This document shows positions 42,096 through 54,095 of a stretch of DNA of 64,000 nucleotides, piece after piece. Each line of letters begins with the position of its first letter. The stretch's first letter is position 1. Origin of the DNA: Chionoecetes opilio (Eukaryota > Arthropoda > Malacostraca > Decapoda > Majidae); the NCBI GenBank assembly GCA_016584305.1, contig JACEEZ010016486.1, forward strand, positions 47,459 to 111,458. Reading direction: 5' to 3'. Under the pieces are notes generated by a model. The model was given only the letters and a program-made list of their open reading frames with translations. It made no database searches and was not told the DNA's origin. The position numbers were made by a program, and so were the translations under genes.

Positions 42096-42385
42096 AAGCA
42101 GTAAATGCCAATGTCAAGGGAGGTTACTGCCATTGGGCACTCCCAGCGCACATTTTGATTGATTTATAATACTATTTGAGCTGAAATCAGCTCCTATCAC
42201 TTTTTATGTGGTATGCATATAATATACATATATGCATATCTTAATGTGATACTTTTTAGTACCGACCCGGAGTCAGATTTTATTAGCTTACAAGCCGTAT
42301 CTACTCCTCAAGTTTAAAGAAGCAGGTCTTAAAATATAAATAATAAATTAATGAAATAAATAAAACTGCCAGTGCGATTACTCAC
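42096..42385 (+). repeat. direct repeat unit 2 flanking the TTAA element
   Basis: Partner of 40905-41196. The pair suggests that the TTAA element jumped into or between two older tandem units, rather than that they are its long terminal repeats, because the TIR and TTAA duplication lie inside them. Confidence 0.7.
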
Positions 42386-42895
42386 GTCCTCAAGGCCCTG
42401 CTGTGTTTTATCTTCACTCCACACTTCAAGTGTTATTAAGTGACTACGCGGTAGAGTTTTGGCAACGCACTTCTTAATATTTGCAGGTATATTAACACAT
42501 TACTAACAGACTTTGAGTTCATTTTTATTCTAATGACTCAAGTTTAGATTCTGTTGTAAAGTACTCTACCAGTTTATTGATGACCTTAAGTGCATTGTCC
42601 TTATATCATTACTCCTGTTATACCAAACATTTAGTGGGATTCCTCTTTTCTATGTTGTCATGAAAGCCCTCACCTTGTATAGGTATTTTTTGAGGAGCGT
42701 TGGCAACACTGAGAATCTTTAGTACACAATGATGTAACAAAGTTAGGTATACATGTCTTTATACCATCGCGGGGACGCAATGGAGTAGGTGACCGAGCGA
42801 TATTAGGGTACTGGTTAGATATTATTTGTATGTGTGAAATGTTAGTATATCCCAACAGCAGGATGTGTGTGTGTCTGTGTGTCTGCCTGTATCAG
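42386..42895. other. no recognisable gene; possible intron
   Basis: AT-rich unique-looking sequence ending in a GTGTGTGTCTGTGTGTCTGC tract and ATCAG that could serve as the acceptor of the exon proposed next. Confidence 0.35.
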
Positions 42896-43126
42896 CAACA
42901 CCTTTTGATGAAATGCACAAACCAGCATGGTGTGAGCTGTGTCAGCGTGTTGAGCAAGGATGCTGATGCTGACTCACCACGCGAGCCTGTCCACGCCCCA
43001 CAGGCCATGGGAAACCGGAATCTTGGAAGTTCCGGTCAATCTCCTTATAGGCTGCCGACGAAGCGGAGAGCAGCAGAACAAGGGGAGACGCGATACTGGC
43101 GCCTCCGCTACAAGACACTTCAAGAG
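42896..43126 (+). CDS. possible internal exon of an unidentified gene
   Basis: Bounded by a T/G-rich tract plus ATCAG acceptor and a strong donor, CAAGAG before GTATGTG. The span is exactly 77 codons, phase 0 at both ends, with no stop. It reads QHLLMKCTNQHGVSCVS, SKDADADSPREPVHAP, SPYRLPTKRRAAEQGETRY and WRLRYKTLQE. The basic, coiled-coil-like end (RYWRLRYKTLQE) recalls the region after the DNA-binding domain in THAP-type proteins, but no THAP domain is in view. No partner exon was found in the window. Confidence 0.35.
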
Positions 43127-43529
43127 GTATGTGCTCTACACACCTGGGGTGTGAGAGTACATTGTCACGTAAAATAGTTGTTAAGGCACCTGTCTATTAG
43201 ACATTAGTTTCAATGTTCGTATTATTTAGAACGCGTGACATAATTTTATAAACGTCACAAGGTACATATACTATATATATATATTTTTAATAGTCATATG
43301 TCTTACTCGAATCCTGGCACTAAAAATAATTATAAATCTAATTAAAGAAAACCGCCTCGGACCACGATAGCCCAATACCAACTGTATACCACTTCATTGA
43401 GTGTACCTCTGGGCAATGAACAAAGTAACCGCCTTCAAGAGGGCTCATCAGCAATCACCCCTAAGGTCAGTAACCTGTGTATCTAAGGCTGTGATCCGTT
43501 ACCTGTAAAATAACCTTACTAAAAAGGGG

Positions 43530-43744
43530 TAACAGGCCCCAGTTAGCGGTGGCCAATCCAACAGTAAACAAGGAATTTGTGCGTAGGTTTCGAAGGAAAT
43601 GGGAGGATCACATTATGGTGACGTCGGGATGTGGGAACGCGCTGAAGCATAGAAGCGCTAGACTTCTGTGCACTCACCGTCAGGCCCCAATGGGTGGTCC
43701 AAAAGTGGACGGCATCAAGCCCACGTTGAAGATGGTCTTGAGCC
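43530..43744 (-). pseudogene. I/R1-like LINE ORF2 fragment (after the YADD box)
   Basis: Minus-strand DNA follows 17776-17990 closely (AAGACCATCTTCAACGTGGG, GGCTTGATGCCGTCCAC, GTGCACAGAAGTCTAGC). It is one half of a copy whose other half is at 46575-46661; a hAT element separates them. Confidence 0.8.
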
Positions 43745-44299
43745 CAGGGCTTTGAAACGGTTTAAGGGAACGAAACCGGAAACCGAAACGAACAAAATTA
43801 TGCTCGGAACAAAAAGGGAAACGAAAACGTCATTCATATTTACTGCTCCGGGAGCCAAAACGCTCATTTTTTAAAATCATATTAACCGGTTAAAACGGAT
43901 ATTTTCGTTCCATATCCATAATTTGGTGAATAATCCATTTGCCACTTGCAGTAAGAATTATTAAGTAAATAATAGGTATAAATAATACGTCAATAATTAC
44001 TGTATTTGTTCAGTGGCAATAACGATTGTGGTTCTTGTTTTCAAATATTAACATCAAAGTGCTTGTGGTCCCTTCGGACCCATGTATTGATGTTTGTAGT
44101 AGTAGTATATATTTTAAATTATACTATATTACTATATTATACTATATTAGATTATACAACAATATGAGTGCAAACAGCAATCGTGCTGTTGCTGTCGTTG
44201 GTCATTGGTTAAAGTGCCTCGGGGTAGACCACTTACCACCACCGAAGCCTGCCTCACCCCAGCCCACGCCTCTCTCACCCCAGCCCCACGCCTGTCCTT

Positions 44300-44335
44300 C
44301 AAGCACACACATACACTCACACACACACACACGCA

Positions 44336-44367
<32 letters not shown>

Positions 44368-44463
44368 CACACACACACATGCACACACACACACACACAC
44401 ACGCGCATGCATGCATGCACACCACACACACACACACACACACATATGCATGCATGCACACAC

Positions 44464-44500
<37 letters not shown>
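44300..44500. repeat. (CA)n/(CGCA)n/(CATG)n microsatellite
   Basis: About 200 bp of CA dinucleotides with CGCACGCA and GCATGCATGC sub-blocks. It sits directly against the 5' end of the SINE. Confidence 0.95.
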
Positions 44501-44504
<4 letters not shown>

Positions 44505-44508
44505 GTGT

Positions 44509-45480
44509 GGGAACTCTGTAGTGTAAAGCCGCGGTCACATGAGCAACTTTTCCGTCAATATTCAGGCTGCAATTATTCAGCAAAGGCAACACCTTGCCGT
44601 GTTTTGGTCACACGGACTTTCAGAGGTAGCAAGAGTTTGAATGGCAATTTTGGCTTCTCAAGATGTATCTGAAGAAGCGTCTTTGGAAAATAGGGAGAAA
44701 TAGGGAGAAACTGGTTCACAAATAGGGTGGTGAATGATTGAAATGGATTCTTGTGTATGGAAGTGCGTCAGACATATAACATCCAACAAATAATTATCAA
44801 AGTGATCAATAATATGTTGGTATCCCCTAAAAATGTTAGTTATTAATAGACCGTCAACAAGGAAAATGAACACCAGCCATAACTCATGTAAATCTTTCTA
44901 GGTGTTTTGTATCCTTCAAATCGCTTCAAAAAACGTACAAGAATGTACAGGGCTTCACAATTCGTCTTGTAATCGGTTCTTGCCACTATGTAGCTATGTA
45001 TTTCAGCTTCTGTATATTGAATTAGAGCGTGCATTAAAAATAAATGTCAAATAATATGCGTTTGTGGTGGGAATTCGGTGACAATATTCTGGCAAGAATA
45101 TTGTCGAAAGACCAACATGATCGTGTTCATTAAAAAGCGCAATTATATCCGAGTTTGGGCCACGTTTGTGTTGCCGGCTGTAATATTGCCAGAAAAGTTG
45201 TCCGTGTGACCGCACCTTAAGGGTTAGCACGCTCGGCTCAACCGAGAAGTCCCGGGTTCGATCCCCGGGCGGAGCGAAGGCAGACGGGCTGTCTTCTTAA
45301 AACACGAACCCCTGTCCACCCAGCAGTGAGTGGGTACCGGGTGTTAGCCGGGGGTTTGTGACCCGCCTCCCGGGGTGGTGGCTTCGGCCAACACTAAAGA
45401 TGAATGAGAAAAATAAATGTTGATATGAGACTGGGCCATACGAGCGTTGCTCTGGCCCTGTAAAATACAACTAGATGAAT
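44509..45480 (+). mobile_element. tRNA-derived SINE, split by a TAA-flanked MITE
   Basis: The SINE head is GGGAACTCTGTAGTGTAA (44509-44526) and it continues at 45221: GGGTTAGCACGCTCGG, box B GGTTCGATCCCCGG (about 45256), then a tRNA-unrelated body with CCCAGCAGTGAGTGGGTACC, AGATGAATGAGAAAAATAAA and the tail CCCTGTAAAATACAACTAGA. It matches the intact copy at 59597-59880 along its whole length. The promoter part resembles a tRNA-Val sequence. Confidence 0.85.
44527..45217. mobile_element. PIF/Harbinger-like MITE inside the SINE
   Basis: Ends AGCCGCGGTCACATGAGCAA and the inverted GTCCGTGTGACCGCACCT, with about 60 bp of imperfect inverted similarity (ACTTTTCCGTCAATATTC against AATATTGCCAGAAAAGTT). 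TAA stands on both sides (44524-44526 and 45218-45220), and removing one TAA plus the element restores the SINE word GTGTAAGGGTTAGC exactly. A small RT-tail fragment lies inside at 44690-44750. Confidence 0.9.
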
Positions 45481-46566
45481 ACACACAAACGGTAAGTCCA
45501 TGAGTCTACGGAGTTAGTGAAATGCGGCAAGCCATTATCGCAGAGTTTCTTCCTGTAATCTAATACTTTTATGTGTTTTTAGGCCAAAACTCCCCTTCAA
45601 AATGAGTCAATCGACATGGGACCAAGCCGCTTACCACCTACGATTTATTTGCGATTTTTTGAGCTTATTCTTATCAAAATTGAATTTACAGTTTCGGCTA
45701 CCCAAAACAGACAGACAGACAGACAGACAGACACACGGCTACTCCTATAGTATATTAGATTAGATGCACCACTTTTCATTTGGTTTGTGAAGAGTAACTA
45801 TTTTTTACCTTTTATAATTATTAATTTTTATCTTCGTGATATGCATCACGTTCACTTATTTTATTACTCCTTCCATTCGTGCAATAGTTGAGCTATGATA
45901 CTGCAGTTGGGTTTAAGAACATGCTTAGATTAATATCCAGTATTCGAAAATGGATAATATATTGTGTGTATGTGCTTAACTTTTAGCTGTATTCATAGCC
46001 TAATGCTTGGTGCGCCAAATTTCGGTGTGAGTGTCCTAGGTTCGAGTCCTTGGAGTACATCTTGTAGTCATTGATTTCATTGATTAGGTTTATATAATTA
46101 GAGGGTTGATGATATTGCGAATTAATATATTTTTTGCCATATATATTAATAAATAATTAGTGATTCATGTCTTTACGGCGACTGAGATTGCATACTCCTC
46201 CACTACGCTTCCTGTATTGTATATGTAAATGTGTTACCTTATTTAAGTCGCATAATTATTTAAGTCGCATAATAATATTGTTCTCAGGACATCTAAGGGT
46301 TTAATTTTGTTGGATACTGTGCACCATGAAATGTATGTCTTTATTACCATCTATAAGAATGTAGTCATGTATAGGCATTATTATTTACTATAGGGCTAAT
46401 AGCATATTCAATACATGGTTTGAGAATAAAGTTCTAACCGGTTTTCATTTCTTTCTAACCGGTTCAGGAACGTTATGTTTGGAGGAGGAACAAAAAACGA
46501 AACGTTAATAATACTGTTTTTGATCGGAACGAACCGTTTGAAAAATAATTTCGTTTTCAAGCCCTG

Positions 46567-46661
46567 CTTGAGCCTCCTGGATAGTGGGAGCAGAGCAAAT
46601 AAGAGAGATGTCAACAGCATAGATGAGTGCATGTGTGCATGGAGAGCAGGGAAAGTCTGGC
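46567..46661 (-). pseudogene. I/R1-like LINE ORF2 fragment (YADD region, uninterrupted)
   Basis: On the minus strand: DFPCSPCTHALI, a decayed YAVDISL and CSAPTIQEAQ. This is the site that is interrupted in the 16-19 kb copy, so it serves as the empty-site reference. Confidence 0.8.
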
Positions 46662-46762
46662 CCCCACGGGGGTGGTGGTTTCGGCCAACACTAAGAACTA
46701 AGCATGAATGATAAAATAAATGTTGATATGGAGACGGGGCCATACGAGCGTTGCTCAGGGGC
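46662..46762 (+). mobile_element. SINE fragment, middle part
   Basis: Contains GGGGTGGTGGTTTCGGCCAA, ATAAATGTTGATATGGAGAC and GGGGCCATACGAGCGTTGCT, then stops where the Y element starts. The missing tail (GGCCCTGTAAAATACAACTA) appears at 59397, 12.6 kb away. Confidence 0.75.
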
Positions 46763-49241
46763 CAGGGCCCATACTTATAAAGATTTAGGATTCGTCTTAG
46801 ACTCGCTCGAGTCTTAAATATGGCGGCCGGCGTCCTAAATCATTTCGAACGCATCCTAAATCGCTAAGACTCGTCCTAATTTCGAGGTTTGGCTAGGACA
46901 GGGTGTGAGGTGTCCTAGCGAGCAGGGCGGCGGCTAAGACTCGTCCTAAGGACGTAAACATGGAGTGCTCCACCCACTCCTGAGAACTTTTCGTGATAGG
47001 ATAGATGTACTACTGGACGAACTTGTTGATACATAACTAATCAAGCGATACCGCTTGGACCGAGAAGGGATTATTAGGTGCAGAAACTAGGGGAGATGTA
47101 AATAAAGCAACACTAAAAAAATACGGCCATAGTGATGAAAGTCACGAGGGGTTTTTATTTTTTCCTTTTTTTAGGTAGTATGTTCCTCCGCCTTGATATC
47201 AGTATGTGATAAGATTGAAGGCACCCTCACCAAACTGTTGATGAAGAAGGGAATGTTGGAAAAAAAAGCGATTTAGAGTAGGCTCAATAAATAAAATTTT
47301 AAAAAAATTAAAATAAGTGTGATTTATTAAGCCAGGAAAAAATCCATATAAATCATTCTTTTCCCCCCTGCCGTAGTCTGATAATTTTTTTTTTTGTTTT
47401 GATATATTGTTAAATCCAAACCCACCTCAAAACCAAACTTAACAGTTTTTGGTTTGAAAGAATGATTTAGGAGTTTTATGATAGATTTTTTTCAATTGCC
47501 CCCATGGGAAGGAAATTGGGGTTTTAAAAAAGCCCCAGAATGAAGAAATCACACTTTTTAAACAGGTTTTAAATTGTCAGGCTCGAGGAGACCAAAAACC
47601 AAACGGTAAATATTCCGCAGGAGTTGGCGGGTTGGGGGGGCCAACCACCGGAAAGGCGCAATCAAATTTTTTTTTTTTTAAACCCTAAAAAACCAAAACA
47701 TAACCTAATCCAAATCTCCCTAAGCTTAAAAAACCCAAAAACCAAAACCTAAAAATAACAAAAACAAACCCAAACCTAATCAGAAAATTGGGTTAATAAT
47801 GGACGAGATTTTTGCGGGTCGTTTTCAGACCCCGATATTTTTCCTGGTTTTCAATAGGGCATTTTCTAATGGAGATAGTTTTATTTGGCAACCCAAAGTT
47901 AAAAAAAAAAAAAATCACCAATTTTAGGGTCCCGTTTCCATTAAAACACGATCTCCTCAAAAAAAAAACCTTAAAACCTGGCCGGGAGAAATTAGTCAGG
48001 GTTTTATAGGTTTTAAGAAACCTAACCTAACCTTTTAGGTTTTAATGAAACCCAAACTAACCTGGAAAATCTTAAAAACAAGGTCTCCCGCTAAGCTGAA
48101 AAAAATTTTGGCTCTACGTTTTATTTACTGTTTTTAAGCATCTGTTTATATTTTAATGAGGCCGACCCTTTATTTGTCTACAGGGCCCCGATTTTAAAAT
48201 TTTTAAAGGATCCATAATGTTATATTTTTTAGTTTTGGTTGCGGGTCCCAAAAGATGCTCGTAGCCGAAACCCCGTGTGACGAAGCGATATTTTTGCCAC
48301 CATACGGGCATTTTTTGGTAGAAAAATCCCAAAAAGATCCCGGAAAAAGTGTCTGGTGACACGGCCTTTAGGTTAGGTTAGGGAGGTCAGGTTGGGTTAG
48401 GTTACGTTAGGTTACGTTAGTGCCGACAAGGGGCCCGAAGGGGGTGCTAGTTAGGCTGTAGAGTTTGTCATCTTTAGAATAGAGGCTCAATTCCCCATCT
48501 TCTTTTATGGCCGACAAGCTTGGGGAATGGGGAAACCGGGTTTTTTTGGGTGGGGGAGCACAACATAAGGGAAAAAAATGGCCCCCCCCCCCCCCCCCAA
48601 AAAAAACCTTTTAAAAAGGAAAAATTTTCCTAGTTCATTTGGGCTTTACGGGGAAATATTTCCCCATAGTGTGCTCCCCCCCAAAAGGGGCACATCATAA
48701 GGAAAATATGACCCCCAAAAAAATCCCTAAACTAGGGAAAATTCCCTAGTACATAGACTTAATGGGGTAAATTTCCCCATAAAATTCATGAACTAGGGAA
48801 TACCCAGTTTTGGGATTTTTTTTGGGGGGGGGCCATATTTTTTTGTGTTGCCCCCACCCCAAAAACTCCGGTTTCCCCCCTGTCCCCCAAACTTGGGTAT
48901 AAGAAGAAATTTGAGGGTGGAGCCTGTTTTAAAGATTACCCTAACCTTTAACCCAAAAAAGTATATCTAAAACATTATAGGTTTCATAAAACCCCATAAG
49001 ACTTGAAAATCTTTCCCCGGCCCAAATTTTAGTGCTTTTTTGATGGGGGAAGTGTTTTTTAAAGGAATTTGGGACCATAATATTCGGTGATAATTTTTTT
49101 TTTTTTTAAAAAAGGGCTTGCGCAAAAAAAAATCCGGAATAATGGGGGGGAGAGTTTCGCGGTCGTTTACAAGACACCGACTATTTTTTCTGGCCACAAT
49201 AGGTGCTTGCTTTTAATGGGATAGTTTTTTTTTTTGCTAAA

Positions 49242-49273
<32 letters not shown>

Positions 49274-50762
49274 TGAAAACAAATTTAAATTTAACCCCAA
49301 CCTTTAGGGTTTTTTAAGAAAACCTAACCCAAACTGAAGGGTTTTTTGAAACCAACCCAACCCTTAGGTTTTAATGAAAACCCAACCAACCATATAGGTT
49401 TTTAATGAAAACCTAACCTAAACCTTTTAAACCCCAAAGATACATTTTTTAAATCTTTTTTTTTTATGGGTTTTCGAAAAAAAAAACTTCATTAGAAAAA
49501 AGGAAGGTTTTAAAAAATTTTGGGAAAAGGGAAATCCCTTTACCCTATCTTTTTTCTTCCCCTAAGCCCAACCCCAAAACCTGGGGGGGAACTGGCGGGA
49601 ATAGGGGTTTTGGGGGGGGGAACAAAATAAGTGATTTTTGGCTCCCAAAAAAATATCAAAGTACATATGTAAAAATTTTTAAACCCAAACCAAACCCAAC
49701 CACAAAGTTACCTAACCGAATAAAATTAACCTTAAAACCACAAAAATATACCTAAACCCAACCTTAACCCCAAAAAATATACCCAACCCTTAACCACAAA
49801 GTATACCAACCCAAAAACCCAACCTAACCTTAACCAAAGTTTACCCAACCAACCAACCTTAACCACAAAGAACCTAACCAACCTAACCTAAAACCCCAAA
49901 GTTTCCCAACCTAAACCCAACCCAACCTTAACCCCAAAGTATTCCTAACTAACCCAACCCAAATGGAATTAGAATTTTTTTTTTAGGCACCCCATATTTC
50001 ATGCGGCCCCTGTGGGTTTAAAAAAGGGTGAGCGCACGTGGAACCTTTACAGATGTGAAAAAAAATAAGCATCAAAACAGTGCGGTAGTTCATTTTAGGC
50101 AAAGCCGGAAGGAGGGCCCAAAGTATTTCCCAAGACCTATTGTAGGCAAGAAAAAAAAAGCGGTGTCTCTGAAAACGACCGCGAAAACTTCCCTCCATTA
50201 TAACCCTATCTCCCTTTGAAAAAAGAAACCATTGTAGGCCCGGAAAAAAAAAAAGTCGGTTTTTGAAAACGACCGCGAATCCTCGTCCATTTAAACCCGG
50301 GATCCTTGACGTATCTCTTGCGATCATCTCCCGGGATGGAAAACCCCTCGCAGGACATAGGACATTTTTCCCTTTCTTGAAAGAGCTGGCCAAGGATTTA
50401 AAAATTTGTCCTGAAAAAAAATTTTTTTTCTCGTCGATTGAGCGAAAAAACAAAGTCAATGTTTGGTCTTTTTAACGGAAGTTGCAATTGGTACAATTAT
50501 TCTTTTAAAAGAATTTATTGTTGTAGTTTCAGCAATTATCATAGAAATATTAAAACTTGGTTTTTTATATTTTTATACCTTTCTGATGACTCTTAGTAGT
50601 GATATTCATGAAATCCAAATTGGATCCGCTAAAAAAGTAGCGTCACGCTTCGTCCCAAGGGCCCCGTCCTAGGACGCGTCTTTTGACTTTCCTCGAACCT
50701 TAGGACGCAGGGTTAGGACGAATCCTAGGACGAATCCTAAATCTTTATAAGTATGGGCCCTG
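46763..50762. mobile_element. Y element, copy 1 (4.0 kb, long-range TIRs)
   Basis: Starts CAGGGCCCATACTTATAAAG then ATTTAGGATTCGTC; ends with the reverse complement, CTTTATAAGTATGGGCCCTG. The subterminal part is dense in TCCTAA and TTAGGAC words. The interior holds W arms (47800-48010, 49140-49230, 50140-50300), CCTAACC telomere-like arrays in reverse (49680-49965), a second tandem (ACCTTATAGGTTTTAATGAA, 49290-49440) and palindromic CCCTAGTT/AACTAGGG tracts (48600-48830). No transposase frame is readable, though base quality is poor from 47.2 kb on. Confidence 0.75.
49680..49965 (-). repeat. telomere-like satellite, reverse orientation, in Y copy 1
   Basis: CCTAACC and AACCACAAAGTATACC units, the complement of the 7.1-8.5 kb arrays, with more errors. 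Confidence 0.8.
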
Positions 50763-51957
50763 ATGCTGAGAGCTAGCTAGGGCGCCCTATCCACTAGGGC
50801 GCCTGTGGTAAGGCGAAACACCCTCCCACCGCTATGCTCAGTCGAGAATGCCGCCTTAGTGGCACCGCTAAGGGCGCTGGGGGGAGATGCTGAGAAGTGC
50901 CATAGAGGTAAGGCGAAAAGAGCGCCTTACCCGTCTTCAGGCGCTTTTGTAACGGCCCGGCTGAGGCACCGACTGAAGCCCATGTACAGTCGAAAGTTCA
51001 GGCGCTTTTGCACTGCCTTACACCTCCAAAGCCTATGGCGTGGGCGTGGTCCGAGAAATCCTACTAGCCAATCACTTTGCCTATTGAGCGCTGCTTAGGC
51101 AGCTTCGACCAATCACAAGGCTTGAACACGTCTCTGCTGAAGCAAGGAATGTTGTCCCTCCCCCCCTAACCAAGCACTTATGGCAAGGATACACCGCTCT
51201 CCCCCGCCATAAGCTGTTTCATCACAAGTTTGACGTTCAACGCAGGTTTTGACCACTTATATATTTTTGCATTGGGACGTGCCATACACCATGATAATCG
51301 TTAAGGTGTGCCGATTCCGGGACAGTGAGTGAAAATTTAATGCAAGCAACATTCCAGGAATAAGGAGAAGATGAATAAAAAAAGGTGAAAAAAAAGTTTA
51401 TACACGATTTCATTTGCTCTCATTATCTTATTATAGGTATAGTTACTGCAATTTTTATACATTCATGATATGCACTAATGTCTCGTGAAGATGATGGTAT
51501 GTTCAGCTGTCCTAAATATCATCTTGGTAGTATGATAATATCGTATAATAGTACAACATTTTAGTGCGGGCGGAGCACCTGCGCGCCCGCCGCCCGCCCC
51601 TAACCAACACAACAACACAACATTTCTTATCACCAGCATATAACACCCTATAATGCCGCATTAGTCTTGCACGATCAATTCATACACACCTTGCAACACT
51701 ATTAATACGTAAACACCAATTGTTACGTTGTAGGAACTGAAACAAGGCTGTATTTGCTTTATAAACAGAAGATGAATGTCTGTCAAAGGCCCACAGCAGC
51801 TCACTAAGTCAGGGTCTGACCATGCCTTAGTTTTCAGCGCCTTTAGCGGTGCCACTAAGGCAGCAATCTCGACTGAGCATTGCGGTGGGAGGGCGTTTCG
51901 CCTTACCACAGGCGCCCTAGTGGATAGGGGCCCTAGCTCACTCTCAGCATCTGGCCC
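50763..51957. mobile_element. X element, left unit of a large palindrome
   Basis: Its two ends are inverted copies of about 118 bp: CTAGGGCGCCCTATCCACTA, GGTAAGGCGAAACACCCTCC and CTCAGTCGAGAATGCCGCC at 50763-50880 against the reverse complement at 51838-51957. Inside are CCACGCCCACGCC-like words on the minus strand, an AGCCAATCACTTTGCC motif and AT-rich sequence. No coding sense was found. It abuts Y copy 1 without spacer. Confidence 0.75.
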
Positions 51958-52430
51958 CAAAAAACTAAGGTATGGAAAGACCCTGACTTAGTAAAAACCT
52001 TGCTGTGGGCCTTTGACAGACTTTCATCCTTCTTTTTAAAAGGGAAAAACCAGCTTTTTTTCCCAATTTCCTAAAACGTAAAAATTTGGTTTTTTTTACG
52101 TAAAAATTAGTGTTGCAAGGTTGGTTTTGGAATTGATGGGGAAAAGACTAAATCCCGGCCCCCTATAGGGGGGTTAAAGCTGGGATAGAAAAGTTGTGTT
52201 GTGTTGTTGGTTGGCGGGCGGGCGGGCGGCGGGCGAAAGCGACTGGGGCCAAGTGTCAAGGGGGGTGCTCCGCCCGCACTAAAAAATGTTACTTTTAAAC
52301 AGGGGTTTTATAAACTACCAGATGTTTATTTAGGAAACTAAACCCATACCATCATCTTCACGAGACATTAGTGCATATAGAATGTAAAAAAAATTTTACT
52401 AAACTATACCTATAATAATGTTAAATTTGG
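51958..52430. repeat. X palindrome, proximal part of the right arm
   Basis: The reverse complement of about 51390-51837: AAAGACCCTGACTTAGTAA against TCACTAAGTCAGGGTCTGAC; GTGCTCCGCCCGCACTAAA against TTTAGTGCGGGCGGAGCAC; CATCATCTTCACGAGACATT against AATGTCTCGTGAAGATGATG. It stops at 52430 and resumes at 58849. Confidence 0.8.
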
Positions 52431-53111
52431 CTTTTGTGTAGGGTCTGGGGTACAGGGGGAAAAGGCGGGGTTTTGTGGGCTGGGAGTGAGTGTCTGTTGA
52501 GCGGGGGGTGGCTATGGCCCGCGTGTGGGGGAAAGGTTTACTCTGCACACAAAGAAGGGACGTCTTTGTCCCCAGGATGTTTGGGGGATGGGAGCAGGCA
52601 TGAGTTCCCCTAGAGCGTCTTTGGGTTTGGGTAGGGGGGCGGTGGCAAACAAGAGGGGGGGATGGGAGAGAGGTAGGGGGGTTTGCAAAGCGGGAAGAAG
52701 ACGGGGGGGCCGGAGGGGACGAGTAGAGGGGTCTCGCCCCCGGGGTTTTAGGGGGCCCCTCCCGCCCCCGCTTCTTCGTCAGCCCCCCTTTTCGTCGGGT
52801 TTTCGTCATAGGGTAGGCACCGCCTTTAAGCCGGGTGTAACCCTGTGTGGTATCTCAAGGGAAGCCTCTTTGTGTGTATCTAAAGGGGAAGGGTTTTTCT
52901 GGGTTTTAAAAACGAACAATAGCCCGGGTAACCTAGGGTGTACCGGGCCGCGCCAAACCCATTTTTCGCAAACATCATAACAAGCTTTTTCCAAGGGGGA
53001 ATTCAGAAAATTACTCTATGGCACCCTACTGATTTCCCGGGGAGATTTCCCATATTTACATAGGGGCGGGGTTTTTTTTAACCCCCCAGGGGGCATTTCC
53101 AAATTAAAGCC

Positions 53112-53915
53112 CGGTTGAGGAATGTTAGTGCCTTGTCAATTTAAACGAAGCTTTTTTAAAAAGTATCGCCTTCCTTCCCGCGATTTAAATTTGAACAGAC
53201 GCCCCTTTGGTTTTATAGTTTCCATTATTTCCCTAATGAGTGGCAAGAAAAAAATCTAACAAAGCAGCTTTATTTAGTATTGTTTTTCCTCTACAAAAAG
53301 GCAAAAGGGGCCAGGGGGAAGAAATAAAGGGAAATTGTGGATTTTTACGAAGAGATGGGGGCCCAAATAAGTGGGTGGAGAGTTTTGGGGTTTGGCCCCG
53401 ACGGGGGTAGCGAAAACCCCGCGGACCCCAGAACATTAAAAAGTGGCCAGGGCGGGGATTTTAAAAAGGGTCCTATCGCAATTTTTTTTTGGGTTTTAAA
53501 ATTGAGGATGGGCATCCATTTGGAGTTTCATGCTTTTAGGGGGGTTTTTGGGGGTTGTACATCCTCCCCCCTGGCCACTTATAAAGTTCTGGTGTCGGGG
53601 CGGGCGCTACCCCCCCTTTTTGCCCCCCCAAAAAACTCCCCAACCCCCCAGGGCAACATCTCTTCGTAACATCCCAACCCTTTTGAAAATTTTCTTCCAG
53701 GGCCCCTCTTCCCTTGTTTTAAAAGATACAAAAAACTTTAATTGCTCCTTTTTTTAGGTTTTTCTTACCAAACCATTTTTGCAAATAAGGGGAAGCTTTT
53801 ACCAATGCGCGTTGTTAAAAATTAAATCGCGGGAAGGAAGGCGAAAATTTTTTTTTAAAGGGCTTCTTTTAAAATTTTACAAGTGCATCTGAACATTCCT
53901 CAAGGGGTCTTGATG
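53112..53915. repeat. palindrome of about 800 bp
   Basis: Outer arms share TTGAGGAATGTT and CGCCTTCCTTCCCGCGATTTAA (written here across two words) with their reverse complement near 53820-53905. Inner arms share TTACGAAGAGATG (53344) with CATCTCTTCGTAA (53658) and GGACCCCAGAAC..AAGTGGCCAGG with CCTGGCCACTT..GTTCTGGTGTC. The centre is near 53510. Confidence 0.65.
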
Positions 53916-54095
53916 GACGGGCCCCTTTCCTTAAAACAAGCTCCTTTATGAAGATTAAAAGTCTCTGGGAAAGTCGGAGGCTGCCTTTAGAGTCCCAATT
54001 TTCTAAATTTTCCCGATGGAAGCGTTTTTAAATGATGTCGCGAACAATTGCTTTGGCGCGCTGTTGTATTTTGTTCCAAAAAAGCGCTCCACCTC

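Larger units (their letters stand above)
43745..46566. mobile_element. hAT element inside the LINE fragment
   Basis: Ends CAGGGCTTTGAAACGG and the inverted CGTTTTCAAGCCCTG, with GAACGAAACCGG/AACCGGTT words just inside. It is flanked by a perfect 8-bp duplication CTTGAGCC (43737-43744 and 46567-46574). Removing it and one duplication joins the LINE halves exactly as in the copy at 17.7 kb. It is 2.82 kb long with no recognisable transposase and hosts a SINE. Confidence 0.9.

Noticed and set aside
40905..42385. LTR retrotransposon with 290-bp LTRs
   Set aside because: The interior is a TTAA-flanked TIR element with no gag-pol and no primer-binding site; the direct repeats are much more diverged than young LTRs.
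44147..44672. Histidine/threonine- and cysteine/valine-rich ORFs
   Set aside because: They are translations of a CA/GT microsatellite.
52399..52980. 136- and 151-residue ORFs in the C/G-rich part of the insertion
   Set aside because: Both strands are open because of composition; no motif supports either.
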